Part shown: piece by piece, positions 44,223-54,027 of the stretch | How positions within the stretch are numbered: the first letter of the stretch is position 1 | Layout of the letters: each line of letters begins with the position of its first letter | DNA from: Motiliproteus sp041586615 | GTDB lineage: Bacteria > Pseudomonadota > Gammaproteobacteria > Pseudomonadales > Balneatricaceae | DNA length: 64,000 nt | Direction: 5' to 3' | Assembly (NCBI GenBank): GCA_041586615.1 | Contig: JBFGZS010000006.1 | Location: 1-64,000, forward strand | Made by a program: the position numbers and the translations under genes | The notes under the pieces: generated by a model | What the model was told of the DNA's origin: nothing | What the model saw: only the letters and a program-made list of their open reading frames with translations | Databases searched by the model: none

Positions 44223-46244
44223 TTAAAACTGGTAGCTGTAACTCACCTGGAACTGAGCCCGCGCGCCGTATCCAATCTGGCTCAGACCGGAACCACCACC
44301 CGTTGCACCCAGGAAATAGGTTTCATCCAACAGATTCTTGGCATTTACCTGCACCGAATGCTGACTCCAACGGTACTGAGCCATCAGATCTACCAGCGTG
44401 TATGAGTCCAGCTCAACATTCTCGTTGTTACCAGCATAACGCGTGCCTACATACTTCACACCACCACCCAGCTTCCACTGCTGATCCAGCTGATAGGTAG
44501 ACCAGAGCGAAAACAGGTGATCCGATACATCATTGGGCTTCAGGCCGGTTTCCTTATCTTCAGCCTTCAGGTAACTGTATCCCGCTGCTACATTCCAGCG
44601 TTCGTTCAGCTCACCACGAATCTCCAGCTCAAGCCCCTGGTGACGCACCTCTTGTTTGTCAATCACATCGCCACCAGCATTGGTTTTTGGCTGCTCCTGA
44701 TCAATACGGAACAGCGCCGCATTGACCATCAGGGCATCGTCCATCAGGTAGCCTTTAACACCCACTTCGTAGAGGTCAGTATGGAAAAACTCAGCCAGTG
44801 CTGGGTTGATATAAATGCCGGCGTACGGCAACTGCCAGGAACGCGCACCGGTTGCATACACTGACACATCCTCATCAAGGCGATAAACCACCCCGCCACG
44901 GTAACTCAGCTTGTTGTTATCGAGGTATTCTTTGCCATTGCCCGCCTTCTGTTGTTCCAGCTCCATCTGGTCGTATCGTAGATTGGCAATGAGTGAAAGA
45001 TCGCCAAAGCTGTGCACATTTTGTGCGTAAACACCGATTGTTTCAGTGGTATTGTCGCGCCAGGGAGCAAACCCCGGATTAGGCGTGACCCGGGCGATCG
45101 GATCGAAGATCGGCTGCGGGCTCAGGGAAGAATCTTTAGCATATAGCAGGTCGATGTCGATGCTGTTGTAATCCACGCCCAGTAATAACTGGTTATCTTC
45201 GGCTTCCCAGGTCAATTCAGACTGCAAGGCTATGGAAGTACGTGGATCGTAGGCAAAGTTATTGACGGTTTGCGCTACGTCAGTTCCAGTTACACTGCCC
45301 TGACGGGTACCTTTTTGCTCCAGTTCGATCTGATTCCAGGATGCACGGTTAACCCAATTCAATTGCGGGTTGATCTGTACCTCATGGTTCAGCGCCAGGC
45401 GCAGGCTGTCGGATTCCTGATAATCGTTGATGCCGCCGAAGAAGGCATTAACGGGAACATCTACCGGCTTACCATCCTTCGAAGGTACACCACGGTACGG
45501 CACCAGCTCCTGATGCGCATACTCCAGATCCAGATCCAGTGTCTGTTGTTCATCCAGTTTGATACGGATCGTCGGTGCGATAAAGAAATCTTCCGAATCC
45601 ACATGATCCACAAAAGAGTCACTCTGGCGATATTCCAGGTTCACACGTGCATTTACCTGATCGCTGATGGTGCCGGAAGAATCCAGGCGTCCAACCAACA
45701 GACCGTCACTACCCAGCTGAGTTGTAACACGAGAAAAATCATCCCCGCTCGCCCGCTTGGTGACCAGGTTAATCAGACCACCGGCAGAGCCACGTCCGTA
45801 CAGCGCTCCGGCGGCACCTTTAACCACTTCCACCCGCTCAATATTCGCCAGGCTACGGTAGGACTGCAGAGCTCCGTCATCACGCAAACCATCACGATAA
45901 AGATCATTCAGACTATCAAAACCACGGATAACAAACTGGTCACGACTGCCTTCACCCAAAGTGTTATTCACACCCGCAACACCTTGCAGCGCTTCAACTA
46001 AACGCACAGCACCCCGGTCGTGCATTTCAGTGCTCGTCACCACCGACACCGACTGCGGTACATCAAGCCAGGGCAAATTAGTCTTTGTCCCTGACGTTGG
46101 CAAATGCGCTGCGTAACCGGCAAAAGCATTACCTTCAATGGTCATACTGTCTTCCACAACAGCGTCCTGCGCCCGAACGGCCATCGCTGATAGTGCAACT
46201 AACACTCCCGCCGTTAAAGGCTTAAGTGGGTGACTGGGCTTCAT
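44223..46244 (-). CDS. TonB-dependent siderophore receptor 1 (FhuA/Fiu-like)
   Basis: 673 residues from the ATG at 46244 (GGAG eight bases upstream). An upstream ATG at 46313 would put the operator inside the gene. Signal peptide: MKPSHPLKPLTAGVLVALSA then MAVRAQ. Plug: DVPQSVSVVTSTEMHDRGAV, VIRGFDSLNDLYRDGLRDDG, VEVVKGAAGALYGRGSAGGL. It has a 22-strand barrel ending with the C-terminal aromatic SYSYQF. It lacks an N-terminal signalling domain, so it is not a FecA/FpvA-type transducer. Plug blocks are of the ferric-siderophore (TIGR01783) group. The siderophore is unknown. Confidence 0.93.
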   Translation of the reverse strand: MKPSHPLKPLTAGVLVALSAMAVRAQDAVVEDSMTIEGNAFAGYAAHLPTSGTKTNLPWLDVPQSVSVVTSTEMHDRGAVRLVEALQGVAGVNNTLGEGSRDQFVIRGFDSLNDLYRDGLRDDGALQSYRSLANIERVEVVKGAAGALYGRGSAGGLINLVTKRASGDDFSRVTTQLGSDGLLVGRLDSSGTISDQVNARVNLEYRQSDSFVDHVDSEDFFIAPTIRIKLDEQQTLDLDLEYAHQELVPYRGVPSKDGKPVDVPVNAFFGGINDYQESDSLRLALNHEVQINPQLNWVNRASWNQIELEQKGTRQGSVTGTDVAQTVNNFAYDPRTSIALQSELTWEAEDNQLLLGVDYNSIDIDLLYAKDSSLSPQPIFDPIARVTPNPGFAPWRDNTTETIGVYAQNVHSFGDLSLIANLRYDQMELEQQKAGNGKEYLDNNKLSYRGGVVYRLDEDVSVYATGARSWQLPYAGIYINPALAEFFHTDLYEVGVKGYLMDDALMVNAALFRIDQEQPKTNAGGDVIDKQEVRHQGLELEIRGELNERWNVAAGYSYLKAEDKETGLKPNDVSDHLFSLWSTYQLDQQWKLGGGVKYVGTRYAGNNENVELDSYTLVDLMAQYRWSQHSVQVNAKNLLDETYFLGATGGGSGLSQIGYGARAQFQVSYSYQF

Positions 46245-46271
46245 GAGACAAACTCCATATGGGGTGACGAT

Positions 46272-46283
46272 ATTGGCGCCAAT
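46272..46283. promoter_or_regulatory. GntR-type operator ATTGGCGCCAAT, site 2
   Basis: Perfect palindrome 28-39 bases before the receptor 1 start, overlapping the likely promoter. A weak Fur-like AAATGAG...ATGATACC stretch is adjacent at about 46291-46308. Confidence 0.75.
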
Positions 46284-46720
46284 GAGAACAGGTATCATAC
46301 TCATTTGCAACAACTACCCCCCCCTTTTTGCAACTTGCATTACCAATCTCATAAGACAAACTGAAGCTACCAGGAAAGCAGCAGACCGAGACCACCCTGC
46401 CTCGGAGGCTGTACATTGCGGGAAGCCCCTGCATCAGCATGCATCACTGGCTTATAATATGGACATCAAATCTAGACACGGTGTTACAACAACTACAGCG
46501 GCAACCGCCATCTCTCAGAAGTAGCGCATGGTATGCATGTACGGGATGTTGATACCGCGACCGTAGCTGGAGCAAACAGTTAGAACGCATTTCTTACTTA
46601 GGACTCGGGACATTAACTGCATACCCTGAGGGTACGATCACCGCACCCTGCATCTGCAGGCACATGCCCTTCAGACACCTCAGGGCTTACAGGGCACTAA
46701 CAGAGCTTATTCGCGGGCTT

Positions 46721-46819
46721 GCAACTGAAGCCAGCCATCAGGATCATTTTGATATGGTCCAGGCTTTACTCGAAGAGACCTTAATCTACAATCACTTACC
46801 AACACACATCAATCGCTGA
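46721..46819 (+). pseudogene. Remnant of a second gntR gene (C-terminal end)
   Basis: The frame reads ATEASHQDHFDMVQALLEET, then LIYNHLPTHINR and a stop. The intact regulator at 43452 has TIEASCQDHFDMISALLERN followed by LIHLHLNRW near its end. Eleven of the first fifteen residues agree, including the FCD metal-site QDHFDM. No upstream continuation is evident. It lies 55 bases before ATTGGCGCCAAT site 3, so an ancestral gntR-receptor unit was probably duplicated and one regulator lost. Confidence 0.7.
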
Positions 46820-46873
46820 CACGAAATCCACCTCCCCATAAATGCGAATGCGAATAGTTATTATTTATATTTC

Positions 46874-46885
46874 ATTGGCGCCAAT
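46874..46885. promoter_or_regulatory. GntR-type operator ATTGGCGCCAAT, site 3
   Basis: Third copy of the palindrome, 211 bp upstream of receptor 2. It is flanked by A/T-rich DNA (TTATTATTTATATTTC just before it). Confidence 0.7.
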
Positions 46886-47004
46886 TTGTGTTACTATCTC
46901 ATCCGCAAAACGGCTCCAGCCCTAAAAACACCACCTGTTCGGGGCTTTAAGCCAGCAACTCATTAGCTGTACGCACACTTCAGAATTCACAAAGCGCGCC
47001 TTTT

Positions 47005-47023
47005 AGTGAGAATAATAATTGCT
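47005..47023 (+). promoter_or_regulatory. Fur-box-like site before receptor 2
   Basis: GTGAGAATAATAATTGC matches about 11 of the last 16 positions of the Fur consensus. It lies 73-91 bases before the receptor 2 start. Confidence 0.5.
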
Positions 47024-47095
47024 ACGCTTTGAATTTAGATTTACTAAAGAAGGCGCCGTTAGGAATAATTAATCAATCAAAAGGCCTGATTCGCA

Positions 47096-49213
47096 ATGAG
47101 CATGTTTACTCAGATCCCCCATGGCAAGCCTGCCCCAGCTACCAGACTACGCAAGGCCCCCTTTGCTCGAAGCACTATGTATATGTGCCTGCTGGCCAGC
47201 TGTAGCAGCCTGGTGCATGCAGAAGAGCCACCAACCGAACTGGATAGCATCGTTGTCAGCAGCGAGTGGTTAGGCAGTGCCACGGCAGAAGAGGTCAAAG
47301 TTTACCCAGGCTCACGTAACCTAGTGGATAGTGAGCAACTGCATCAAAGCGGCGCCCTGAACCTGGAAGATGCACTACGCTCAACCCCCGGCATTCAGGT
47401 ACTGGATGAAACCGGCACCGGAATTTTGCCAAATATCGGCGTCCGCGGCCTGAACCCTTTGCGCAGTGAACGGGTTCAATTCCTGGTGGATGGCTATCCA
47501 ATAGCCATCGGCCCTTATACCAATGTTGGCGTATCGCTATTCCCGGTTACCTTGCCGAGCATCGAGAGCATTGACGTCGTACGTGGCGGCGCAGCAGTAC
47601 ATTACGGCCCGAACAACGTGGGTGGCGTCATCAACCTGACCACCCAGCCCATTTCCCACGAAACCACACAAACCCTGCGCGAGCGGGTTGTGATCGCTGA
47701 GGAAACCGGTAACGTTTTCACTGATACTTACTACCGCATTGGCGGTCAGGTTAACCAGGATTTGGCGCTGCAGTTACAGGCTAACATCCAACGGGGAGAT
47801 GGGGCCCGGGAGCATTCCGACACTGAAGTCAGCAACGTCATTGTCGATGCCGAGTACTTCGTCGATGACGCTAACGAACTGGCCGCTCAGCTGCAATACT
47901 ATGATGTTGATGCCGAACTACCAGGCGCACTAAGCCCGGCAGCATACGATGCCGATGTGAGCCAATCACAGCGACCGCATGATGGCTACAAGGCGGATAT
48001 GTGGAGAGGCTCGCTGACCTGGACACACACACCATCTGACGATGTCGAATTTCAGTGGCGCAACTTTGCCCATGATGCCGACCGCACCTTTTTCTTCGGC
48101 CAGCGACTGGGCACTAGTGATCACTGGGCAGATCCTGCCCTGCCATCAACCCATGTGGCAGACTCTCCACGCCTGTTCAAGGTATATGGCACTGAACCAC
48201 GGTTAACCCTGCGCAAGGAAAATCATACGCTGACCTTCGGGGCCCGCTATGTCCACGAAGATGTAGAGTTCGACGTTAACCGCGTAGAACTGGCAACCGA
48301 TACCGATTCCGCTGCCCGCGACTGGAGTTTCGAAACTGATGCATTCGCCCTGTACGCAAGCGATACCCTGCACTTAATGGATGATCGCCTGTCCATCACG
48401 CCTGGCCTGCGTTATGAAACCGTTAAAACCGATTTTGTCGATAATAAGAACGGTCCTACGAACAGCAACGACGTCGATAAATTCCTGCCAGGTCTGACGG
48501 TCGGCTACCAGGCTACAGACCGCTGGTTTCTGTTTAGCAATGTCCAGCGCTCCCTAGTACCGGTTCAGACTGCACAGGTAACCAAAGGTGGCGAGGTTGC
48601 GAATGAGACCGCCTGGAACTATGAGCTGGGCACCCGGATTCAGGTAACCGACAACCTGTCCGCTTCAACGACACTGTTCCGTATCGATCATGAAAACCTG
48701 ATCCAGTACGACAAGCCAAGCAACACCTATATCAACCTGGGCTCTACCACCCAACAAGGCGTTGAGCTTACCGCTGACTGGCAGGCATCGGACAACCTTC
48801 AGCTGGGGCTTAGCTACAGCTACCTGGATTCCGAACAAAACAGCGGTACAAACATGGGCAAAGAGCTGCCGAATGCGCCTCACCATCACTTCGGTGCTGA
48901 AGCGATTTACAGCTACCAAGCATGGCGTGCCAGCCTGAACGGTCTGTATGTCAGCGACAGTTTCAGCGACGCGGCGAATAGCGTAACTGAAACATCCAAC
49001 GGCAGTGCTGGCCAGCTGCCGTCCTATACCCTGTTCAACACCCGCATTTCACGTGACTTTATGCTGCAGAACAAAAAGAATCTGCAACTGTCCCTGGCAG
49101 TGAATAATTTACTCGACGAAGACTACTATTTCCGCGGCGTTGATGTCAGCCCGGTAGGCCGCGTACCTGCCGCCGGCCGTTCATTCATTCTGGAAGCACA
49201 GCTGGACTTCTAA
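47096..49213 (+). CDS. TonB-dependent siderophore receptor 2 (FecA-like barrel)
   Basis: 705 residues. The signal peptide follows a basic, Pro-rich stretch and ends around LLASCSSLVHA-EE. TonB box region LDSIVVSS; plug: LNLEDALRSTPGIQVL, IGVRGLNPLRSERVQFLVDG, IESIDVVRGGAAVHYGPNNV, GGVINLTT. The barrel ends ILEAQLDF with a C-terminal Phe. The plug resembles iron(III)-dicitrate/FecA-type receptors, but it has no N-terminal signalling domain. Together with receptor 1, it gives the locus two chelate specificities, or two affinities for one. Confidence 0.93.
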   Translation: MSMFTQIPHGKPAPATRLRKAPFARSTMYMCLLASCSSLVHAEEPPTELDSIVVSSEWLGSATAEEVKVYPGSRNLVDSEQLHQSGALNLEDALRSTPGIQVLDETGTGILPNIGVRGLNPLRSERVQFLVDGYPIAIGPYTNVGVSLFPVTLPSIESIDVVRGGAAVHYGPNNVGGVINLTTQPISHETTQTLRERVVIAEETGNVFTDTYYRIGGQVNQDLALQLQANIQRGDGAREHSDTEVSNVIVDAEYFVDDANELAAQLQYYDVDAELPGALSPAAYDADVSQSQRPHDGYKADMWRGSLTWTHTPSDDVEFQWRNFAHDADRTFFFGQRLGTSDHWADPALPSTHVADSPRLFKVYGTEPRLTLRKENHTLTFGARYVHEDVEFDVNRVELATDTDSAARDWSFETDAFALYASDTLHLMDDRLSITPGLRYETVKTDFVDNKNGPTNSNDVDKFLPGLTVGYQATDRWFLFSNVQRSLVPVQTAQVTKGGEVANETAWNYELGTRIQVTDNLSASTTLFRIDHENLIQYDKPSNTYINLGSTTQQGVELTADWQASDNLQLGLSYSYLDSEQNSGTNMGKELPNAPHHHFGAEAIYSYQAWRASLNGLYVSDSFSDAANSVTETSNGSAGQLPSYTLFNTRISRDFMLQNKKNLQLSLAVNNLLDEDYYFRGVDVSPVGRVPAAGRSFILEAQLDF

Positions 49214-49318
49214 ACCAGGCCTTAACGAACCAGACTGCGGGCGGTAAGCCCGCAGCGCAATTCCAGGTTAGAAATGCCTGAAACTTTGCAACAAAATTTC
49301 CCCTGCAAGACTGAAAAT

Positions 49319-49349
49319 CTGCATTTACACCTGTAAATGCAGTTTCTTT
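49319..49349 (+). terminator. Intrinsic terminator after receptor 2
   Basis: Perfect 11-bp stem CTGCATTTACA/TGTAAATGCAG with a two-base loop, followed by TTTCTTT. An earlier CTGCGGGC/GCCCGCAG hairpin lies at 49234-49254. Confidence 0.8.
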
Positions 49350-49582
49350 CCATTCAAAACGCATCAACATAACAACGATTTAAGCCCAAACGAATCAGAA
49401 CGAAGGTTCTGGTTTCAATCCAAGCTCAGGCGCTATTTCTAGCTAGTTCCCATCCGTAAACGTAACGTTCTGATGTTTAAGGAAAAGGTAGAATATTGTA
49501 GGAGAGACCTCCTGCGGAAAACGGTATCATTTGTCGCAAGCCATTGAAACAAATAACAAAACCAAAAACCGCGGAGGTGACA

Positions 49583-50080
49583 ATGCGTCAAAAACGCACC
49601 GTCCAGAGTAGTATATTTGATGTTTATGCTGAGCACGATATCGGCCGTGAATTAAAGGCGATGTCTGACTGGCTCGACGCCCATAGCGAGATGCTCGAAT
49701 GGGTCGCCGAAGACCTCTGTCGGCCCAATATCCAACACACCGGCCGGATCGGACTGTCAGCTGAGTCGATACTCAGGTGCGTAATACTCAAGCAGTATCG
49801 CCAGCTCAGTTACGGGGGGGGGTGGCCTTTTTCTTGGAGGATTCGCTTTCATTGCAGGCGTTCGCTCGGTTGTCATTTTCGTTCCGGCCGAAGAAGTCCG
49901 CCTTGCAGGCGGGTATCAGTTCGATTCGAGATCAAACCTGGGAGCGCACCAATCAGCTGATTTTGAAGGTCGCACGACAAGAAAAGATAGAAGCTGAACG
50001 CATGGTCCGGGGGATAGCACCGTCACCCAGGCACCTATACTGCCCCCAAGCGACAGCAACCTGCTATGGGATGCCGTACG
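49583..50080 (+). pseudogene. ISNCY-like transposase remnant, frameshifted and truncated
   Basis: The first frame reads RTVQSSIFDVYAEHDIGREL then KAMSDWLDAH and ESILRCVILKQYRQLSYGGG. After a run of G (about 49817) homology continues in another frame as AFFLEDSLSLQAFARLSFSF and KSALQAGISSIRDQTWERTN. Near 50020 it shifts again to DSTVTQAPILPPSDSNLLWD. The family is an ISNCY/IS1202-type transposase; a full copy would be roughly twice as long. It is cut where the gshA stop lies. GAGG before the ATG at 49583 shows the original start. Confidence 0.75.
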
Positions 50081-50083
50081 CCT

Positions 50084-51775
50084 TCAAGCCGCCTTCGGCC
50101 TGGCATCTGCCACGCTTGAGGCCCAATACGCGTGCAAGTAATCATCAAACGACCGTTGGTCGCTCGCTTCCAACACCCTCTGCTGCTGCAGTGACGCCCT
50201 CGCCAAGCGTTGGAATTCTGCATTCAGAGCCTCTGCTAGCGGTTGCTGGGCGAAATGCGCTTGTTGCTTCTTCGCTTGCGTCAGCATCAGTTCAGCAAAG
50301 CTAGCCCCCGCAGCGATGGCGCCCATCATCCGACCCGATGGCGTCAGCTCGCTGTTTTTCACCTTTTCCCGCTGCGCAGAAAGGGCATGACGGTGGCTCT
50401 GGTTATTATGGGACGGGTTGCCATGGGACGGATGGTTATTGGACGGATGGTCATGGGACTGGTTGCTATGGGGCTGGCTGTTATCGGCTTGAGTACCCTG
50501 GGCTTTATCCAGCAATGCCGCGACCGCGTCGATCTCATTCAGTAATTGTTCGGCCAGGTGACAAAAGGAGACGGGCTTGCCCGCCTGGCGCAACATCAAC
50601 GACGGCTTGCGCCCTTGCAGAATCACTTGCTGCTGGTTACTGCGGATCTGTGCAGATTCCGTCGCCGAGATCTCATCACTGTCTGTTAGCAGGCAATGGA
50701 GTAAGAAGGCATCCAGGAAACGGATCTGTTCGGCATCGATACCCACCGGCAAAAATGGATTGATATCGAGGATACGCACTTCAACGTACTCAACCCCGCG
50801 CGCCCTCAATGCCTCGATCGGTTTTTCGCCCGGCCGCATCACACGCTTGGGACGAATATCGCTGTAATACTCGTTTTCTATCTGCAGAATATGGGTATTC
50901 AGTTGTCGGTATTGGCCCCCCTCTTTGACACCGATCTTTTCATACTCCGGATGACTCTGACGGACCGCATCACCGAGGCTATTGAGGTAGCTATCCAGGT
51001 CGCGATAACTAACCTTCAGGGAGTCCTGAGCCTGACTCTGATAACCCAGGTCACTCATCCTCAGCGAGGTAGCAAAGGGCAGTCCCAGGGTATTCTCGCT
51101 GAGCTGATGTAACTGATGGGGTTTACCCTCCATAAAGCTGCTGTCCAGTACCGGAGAAGCACCAAACAGATAGCTCAACAGCCAGGAATGACGCTGGACG
51201 TTGCGGATCAGACCGAAATAGCGCTCGGACTTGAATGCCTGCAGGTCGCCCTCGCTACCCCAAAGGCTTTGGCAGATCGGCCAAAATGCATCCGGTAGGG
51301 AAAAGTTGTAGTGGATGCCCGCTATGGACTGCATGATTCGCCCATAGCGGTGTGCCAACCCTTGACGGTAAACGTGTTTCATCTGACCCGGGTTTGAATC
51401 GCCGTATTGGGCGATAGGAATACTCTCATCCCCTGCCAAGCGGCAAGGCATACTGGCGGGCCAGAGAGACTCAGCGCCGATATTAGCCAGCGTATAGCGG
51501 TGCAACTGGTTAAGATAGTCGACGCTGTCGTCCACCCGCGCGAACACCGGGGTAATAAACTCCAGCAACGCTTCAGAATAATCCGTGGTGATACTGGCGT
51601 GCGTCAATGCGGCGCCAAGGGCTTGCGGGTGCCCCGTTTGTGCGACCGTTGCTTGCGGCGTGACCCTGAGCCCCTCTTTTTCGATACCCCGCTGAATGTG
51701 CGCCAGTACCTGGCAATTTTCTGGGGCTGCTAGCCGCTGCAGACGGGTCTGGTAAGCGTCGCACATGGCCGCCAT
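50084..51775 (-). CDS. gshA: Glutamate-cysteine ligase
   Basis: First step of glutathione synthesis. 563 residues of the gammaproteobacterial GshA family: HIQRGIEKEGLRVTPQATVA, ALTHASITTDYSEALLEFIT, GIHYNFSLPDAFW, VEVRILDINPFLPVGIDAEQ. The family is about 515-530 residues. The excess is a His/Asn/Ser/Pro-rich insert (DNSQPHSNQSHDHPSNNHPS and on) at about residues 428-461. The last codons abut the transposase remnant and may have been altered by that insertion. It supplies the glutathione needed by the formaldehyde enzymes encoded upstream on the same strand. Confidence 0.95.
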   Translation of the reverse strand: MAAMCDAYQTRLQRLAAPENCQVLAHIQRGIEKEGLRVTPQATVAQTGHPQALGAALTHASITTDYSEALLEFITPVFARVDDSVDYLNQLHRYTLANIGAESLWPASMPCRLAGDESIPIAQYGDSNPGQMKHVYRQGLAHRYGRIMQSIAGIHYNFSLPDAFWPICQSLWGSEGDLQAFKSERYFGLIRNVQRHSWLLSYLFGASPVLDSSFMEGKPHQLHQLSENTLGLPFATSLRMSDLGYQSQAQDSLKVSYRDLDSYLNSLGDAVRQSHPEYEKIGVKEGGQYRQLNTHILQIENEYYSDIRPKRVMRPGEKPIEALRARGVEYVEVRILDINPFLPVGIDAEQIRFLDAFLLHCLLTDSDEISATESAQIRSNQQQVILQGRKPSLMLRQAGKPVSFCHLAEQLLNEIDAVAALLDKAQGTQADNSQPHSNQSHDHPSNNHPSHGNPSHNNQSHRHALSAQREKVKNSELTPSGRMMGAIAAGASFAELMLTQAKKQQAHFAQQPLAEALNAEFQRLARASLQQQRVLEASDQRSFDDYLHAYWASSVADARPKAA

Positions 51776-51812
51776 CCTCTAATATTAAAACACTAAGTGA
51801 GTGGGTTGTTAT

Positions 51813-51946
51813 CGCCTCGACCAACGTCCGGTCTGAGGTGGATTGTTCTGAAAATATTGCCCTGAAAATCGAGCCCTGAAAATCGAGTTCTGAAAAAGAC
51901 CCCGCCAAAGCAGGGTCAAAAGCACCGCCGAGGGTGCACCAGAAGG
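51813..51946 (-). repeat. Interspersed terminator-like repeat, family 2, copy D
   Basis: Aligns with 31953-32057. On the minus strand it starts 20 bases after the fghA stop, with GCACC/GGTGC, then GACCCTGC/GCGGGGTC with a TTTG loop and TTTTT. It also has two copies of a 14-bp internal unit CCCTGAAAATCGAG (plus strand) that copy C lacks. It should terminate fghA transcription before gshA. Confidence 0.8.
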
Positions 51947-51966
51947 GGGATACCGGTGTGGAAGAC

Positions 51967-52806
51967 TCACTTATCCAAGTGGGCAGCGTGAAAGCGCAGG
52001 TGGTCTTCGATAAAGCTGGCGATAAAGTAGTAGCTGTGGTCGTAACCGTCTTGGCGACGCAGCTCCAGCGGGTAGCTGCTGGCCTGCGCCGCCGCTTCCA
52101 GTCGTTCGGGCTTCAGCTGCTCGACCAGGAAATCATCGGCCTCACCCTGGTCCACCAAGGCGGGTACCACTTGCGTGGCCGCGCGCATCAGCTCGCTGGC
52201 GTCATAGTCCCGCCAGGCATGGGTATCTTTGCCCAGGTACGCGGTCAGGGCTTTTTTGCCCCAAGGACAGTTCATCGGGTTGCTGATGGGGCTGAAGGCC
52301 GACACCGAGCGGTAACGCTGCGGATTACGCAACGCGATGGTCAAGGCGCCATGGCCGCCCATCGAGTGCCCGGCGATGGCCCGTTGATCACTGATCGGAA
52401 AGGTCGACTCGATCAGCTGGGGTAGCTCATTGACCACGTAGTCGTACATCCGGTAGTGACGATTCCAGGGAGCCTGGGTGGCGTCCACGTAAAAACCGGC
52501 ACCCTGGCCCAGATCATACCCCTCATCATCGGCCACACCTTCACCACGGGGGCTGGTATCGGGCGCCACGATGGCGATCCCCAGCTCAGCAGCGATGCGC
52601 TGGGCACCGGCTTTTTGCATGAAGTTCTCATCGCTACAGGTCAGGCCTGACAACCAGTACAGCACCGGCACTTTCTCACCGCTGGATGCCTGAGGCGGCA
52701 GGTAGATGGCAAAACGCATGCTGCAGTTCAGCGTCTCTGAACGGTGGCTGTACTGCTTGTGCCAGCCGCCAAAACTCTTATTGCAGTTCAGATTTTCGAT
52801 ACTCAT
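51967..52806 (-). CDS. fghA: S-formylglutathione hydrolase
   Basis: Hydrolyses S-formylglutathione to formate and glutathione. 279 residues of the esterase D family: nucleophile serine in AIAGHSMGGHGALTIALRNP, PDTSPRGEGVADDEGYDLGQ and the C-terminal histidine block DGYDHSYYFIASFIEDHL. Located 93 bp downstream of the class III alcohol dehydrogenase, which makes its substrate. GAGAG-type ribosome binding sequence precedes the ATG at 52806. Confidence 0.96.
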   Translation of the reverse strand: MSIENLNCNKSFGGWHKQYSHRSETLNCSMRFAIYLPPQASSGEKVPVLYWLSGLTCSDENFMQKAGAQRIAAELGIAIVAPDTSPRGEGVADDEGYDLGQGAGFYVDATQAPWNRHYRMYDYVVNELPQLIESTFPISDQRAIAGHSMGGHGALTIALRNPQRYRSVSAFSPISNPMNCPWGKKALTAYLGKDTHAWRDYDASELMRAATQVVPALVDQGEADDFLVEQLKPERLEAAAQASSYPLELRRQDGYDHSYYFIASFIEDHLRFHAAHLDK

Positions 52807-52835
52807 TAAATGACTCTCTAAATCAACGTGTGCAC

Positions 52836-52892
52836 AGCCCCAGCCTGCTCTTAATAGAACAGGTCTGGTAATAGAACAGGTCTGGGGCTGCG
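52836..52892. other. Hairpin with 17-bp duplication between adhC and fghA
   Basis: AGCCCCAG (52837) pairs with CTGGGGCT (52882). Inside the stem region a 17-bp unit, TAATAGAACAGGTCTGG, is present twice in direct repeat. This looks like an intercistronic hairpin that was later interrupted by a duplication. Confidence 0.65.
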
Positions 52893-52899
52893 TTACAGA

Positions 52900-54027
<1,128 letters not shown>

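Larger units (their letters stand above)
46320..47095. other. Divergent regulatory region between the two receptors
   Basis: About 780 bp. It holds a decayed gntR 3' end (46721-46819), the palindrome at 46874 and a Fur-like site at 47005. No other coding frame is convincing. Confidence 0.6.

Noticed and set aside
44223..46313. Longer receptor 1 start
   Set aside because: It would place the ATTGGCGCCAAT operator inside the coding region and spoil the signal peptide; 46244 has a ribosome binding site.
49777..50304. A separate 175-residue gene
   Set aside because: Its first half is the frame-shifted continuation of the transposase remnant and its second half is antisense of gshA.
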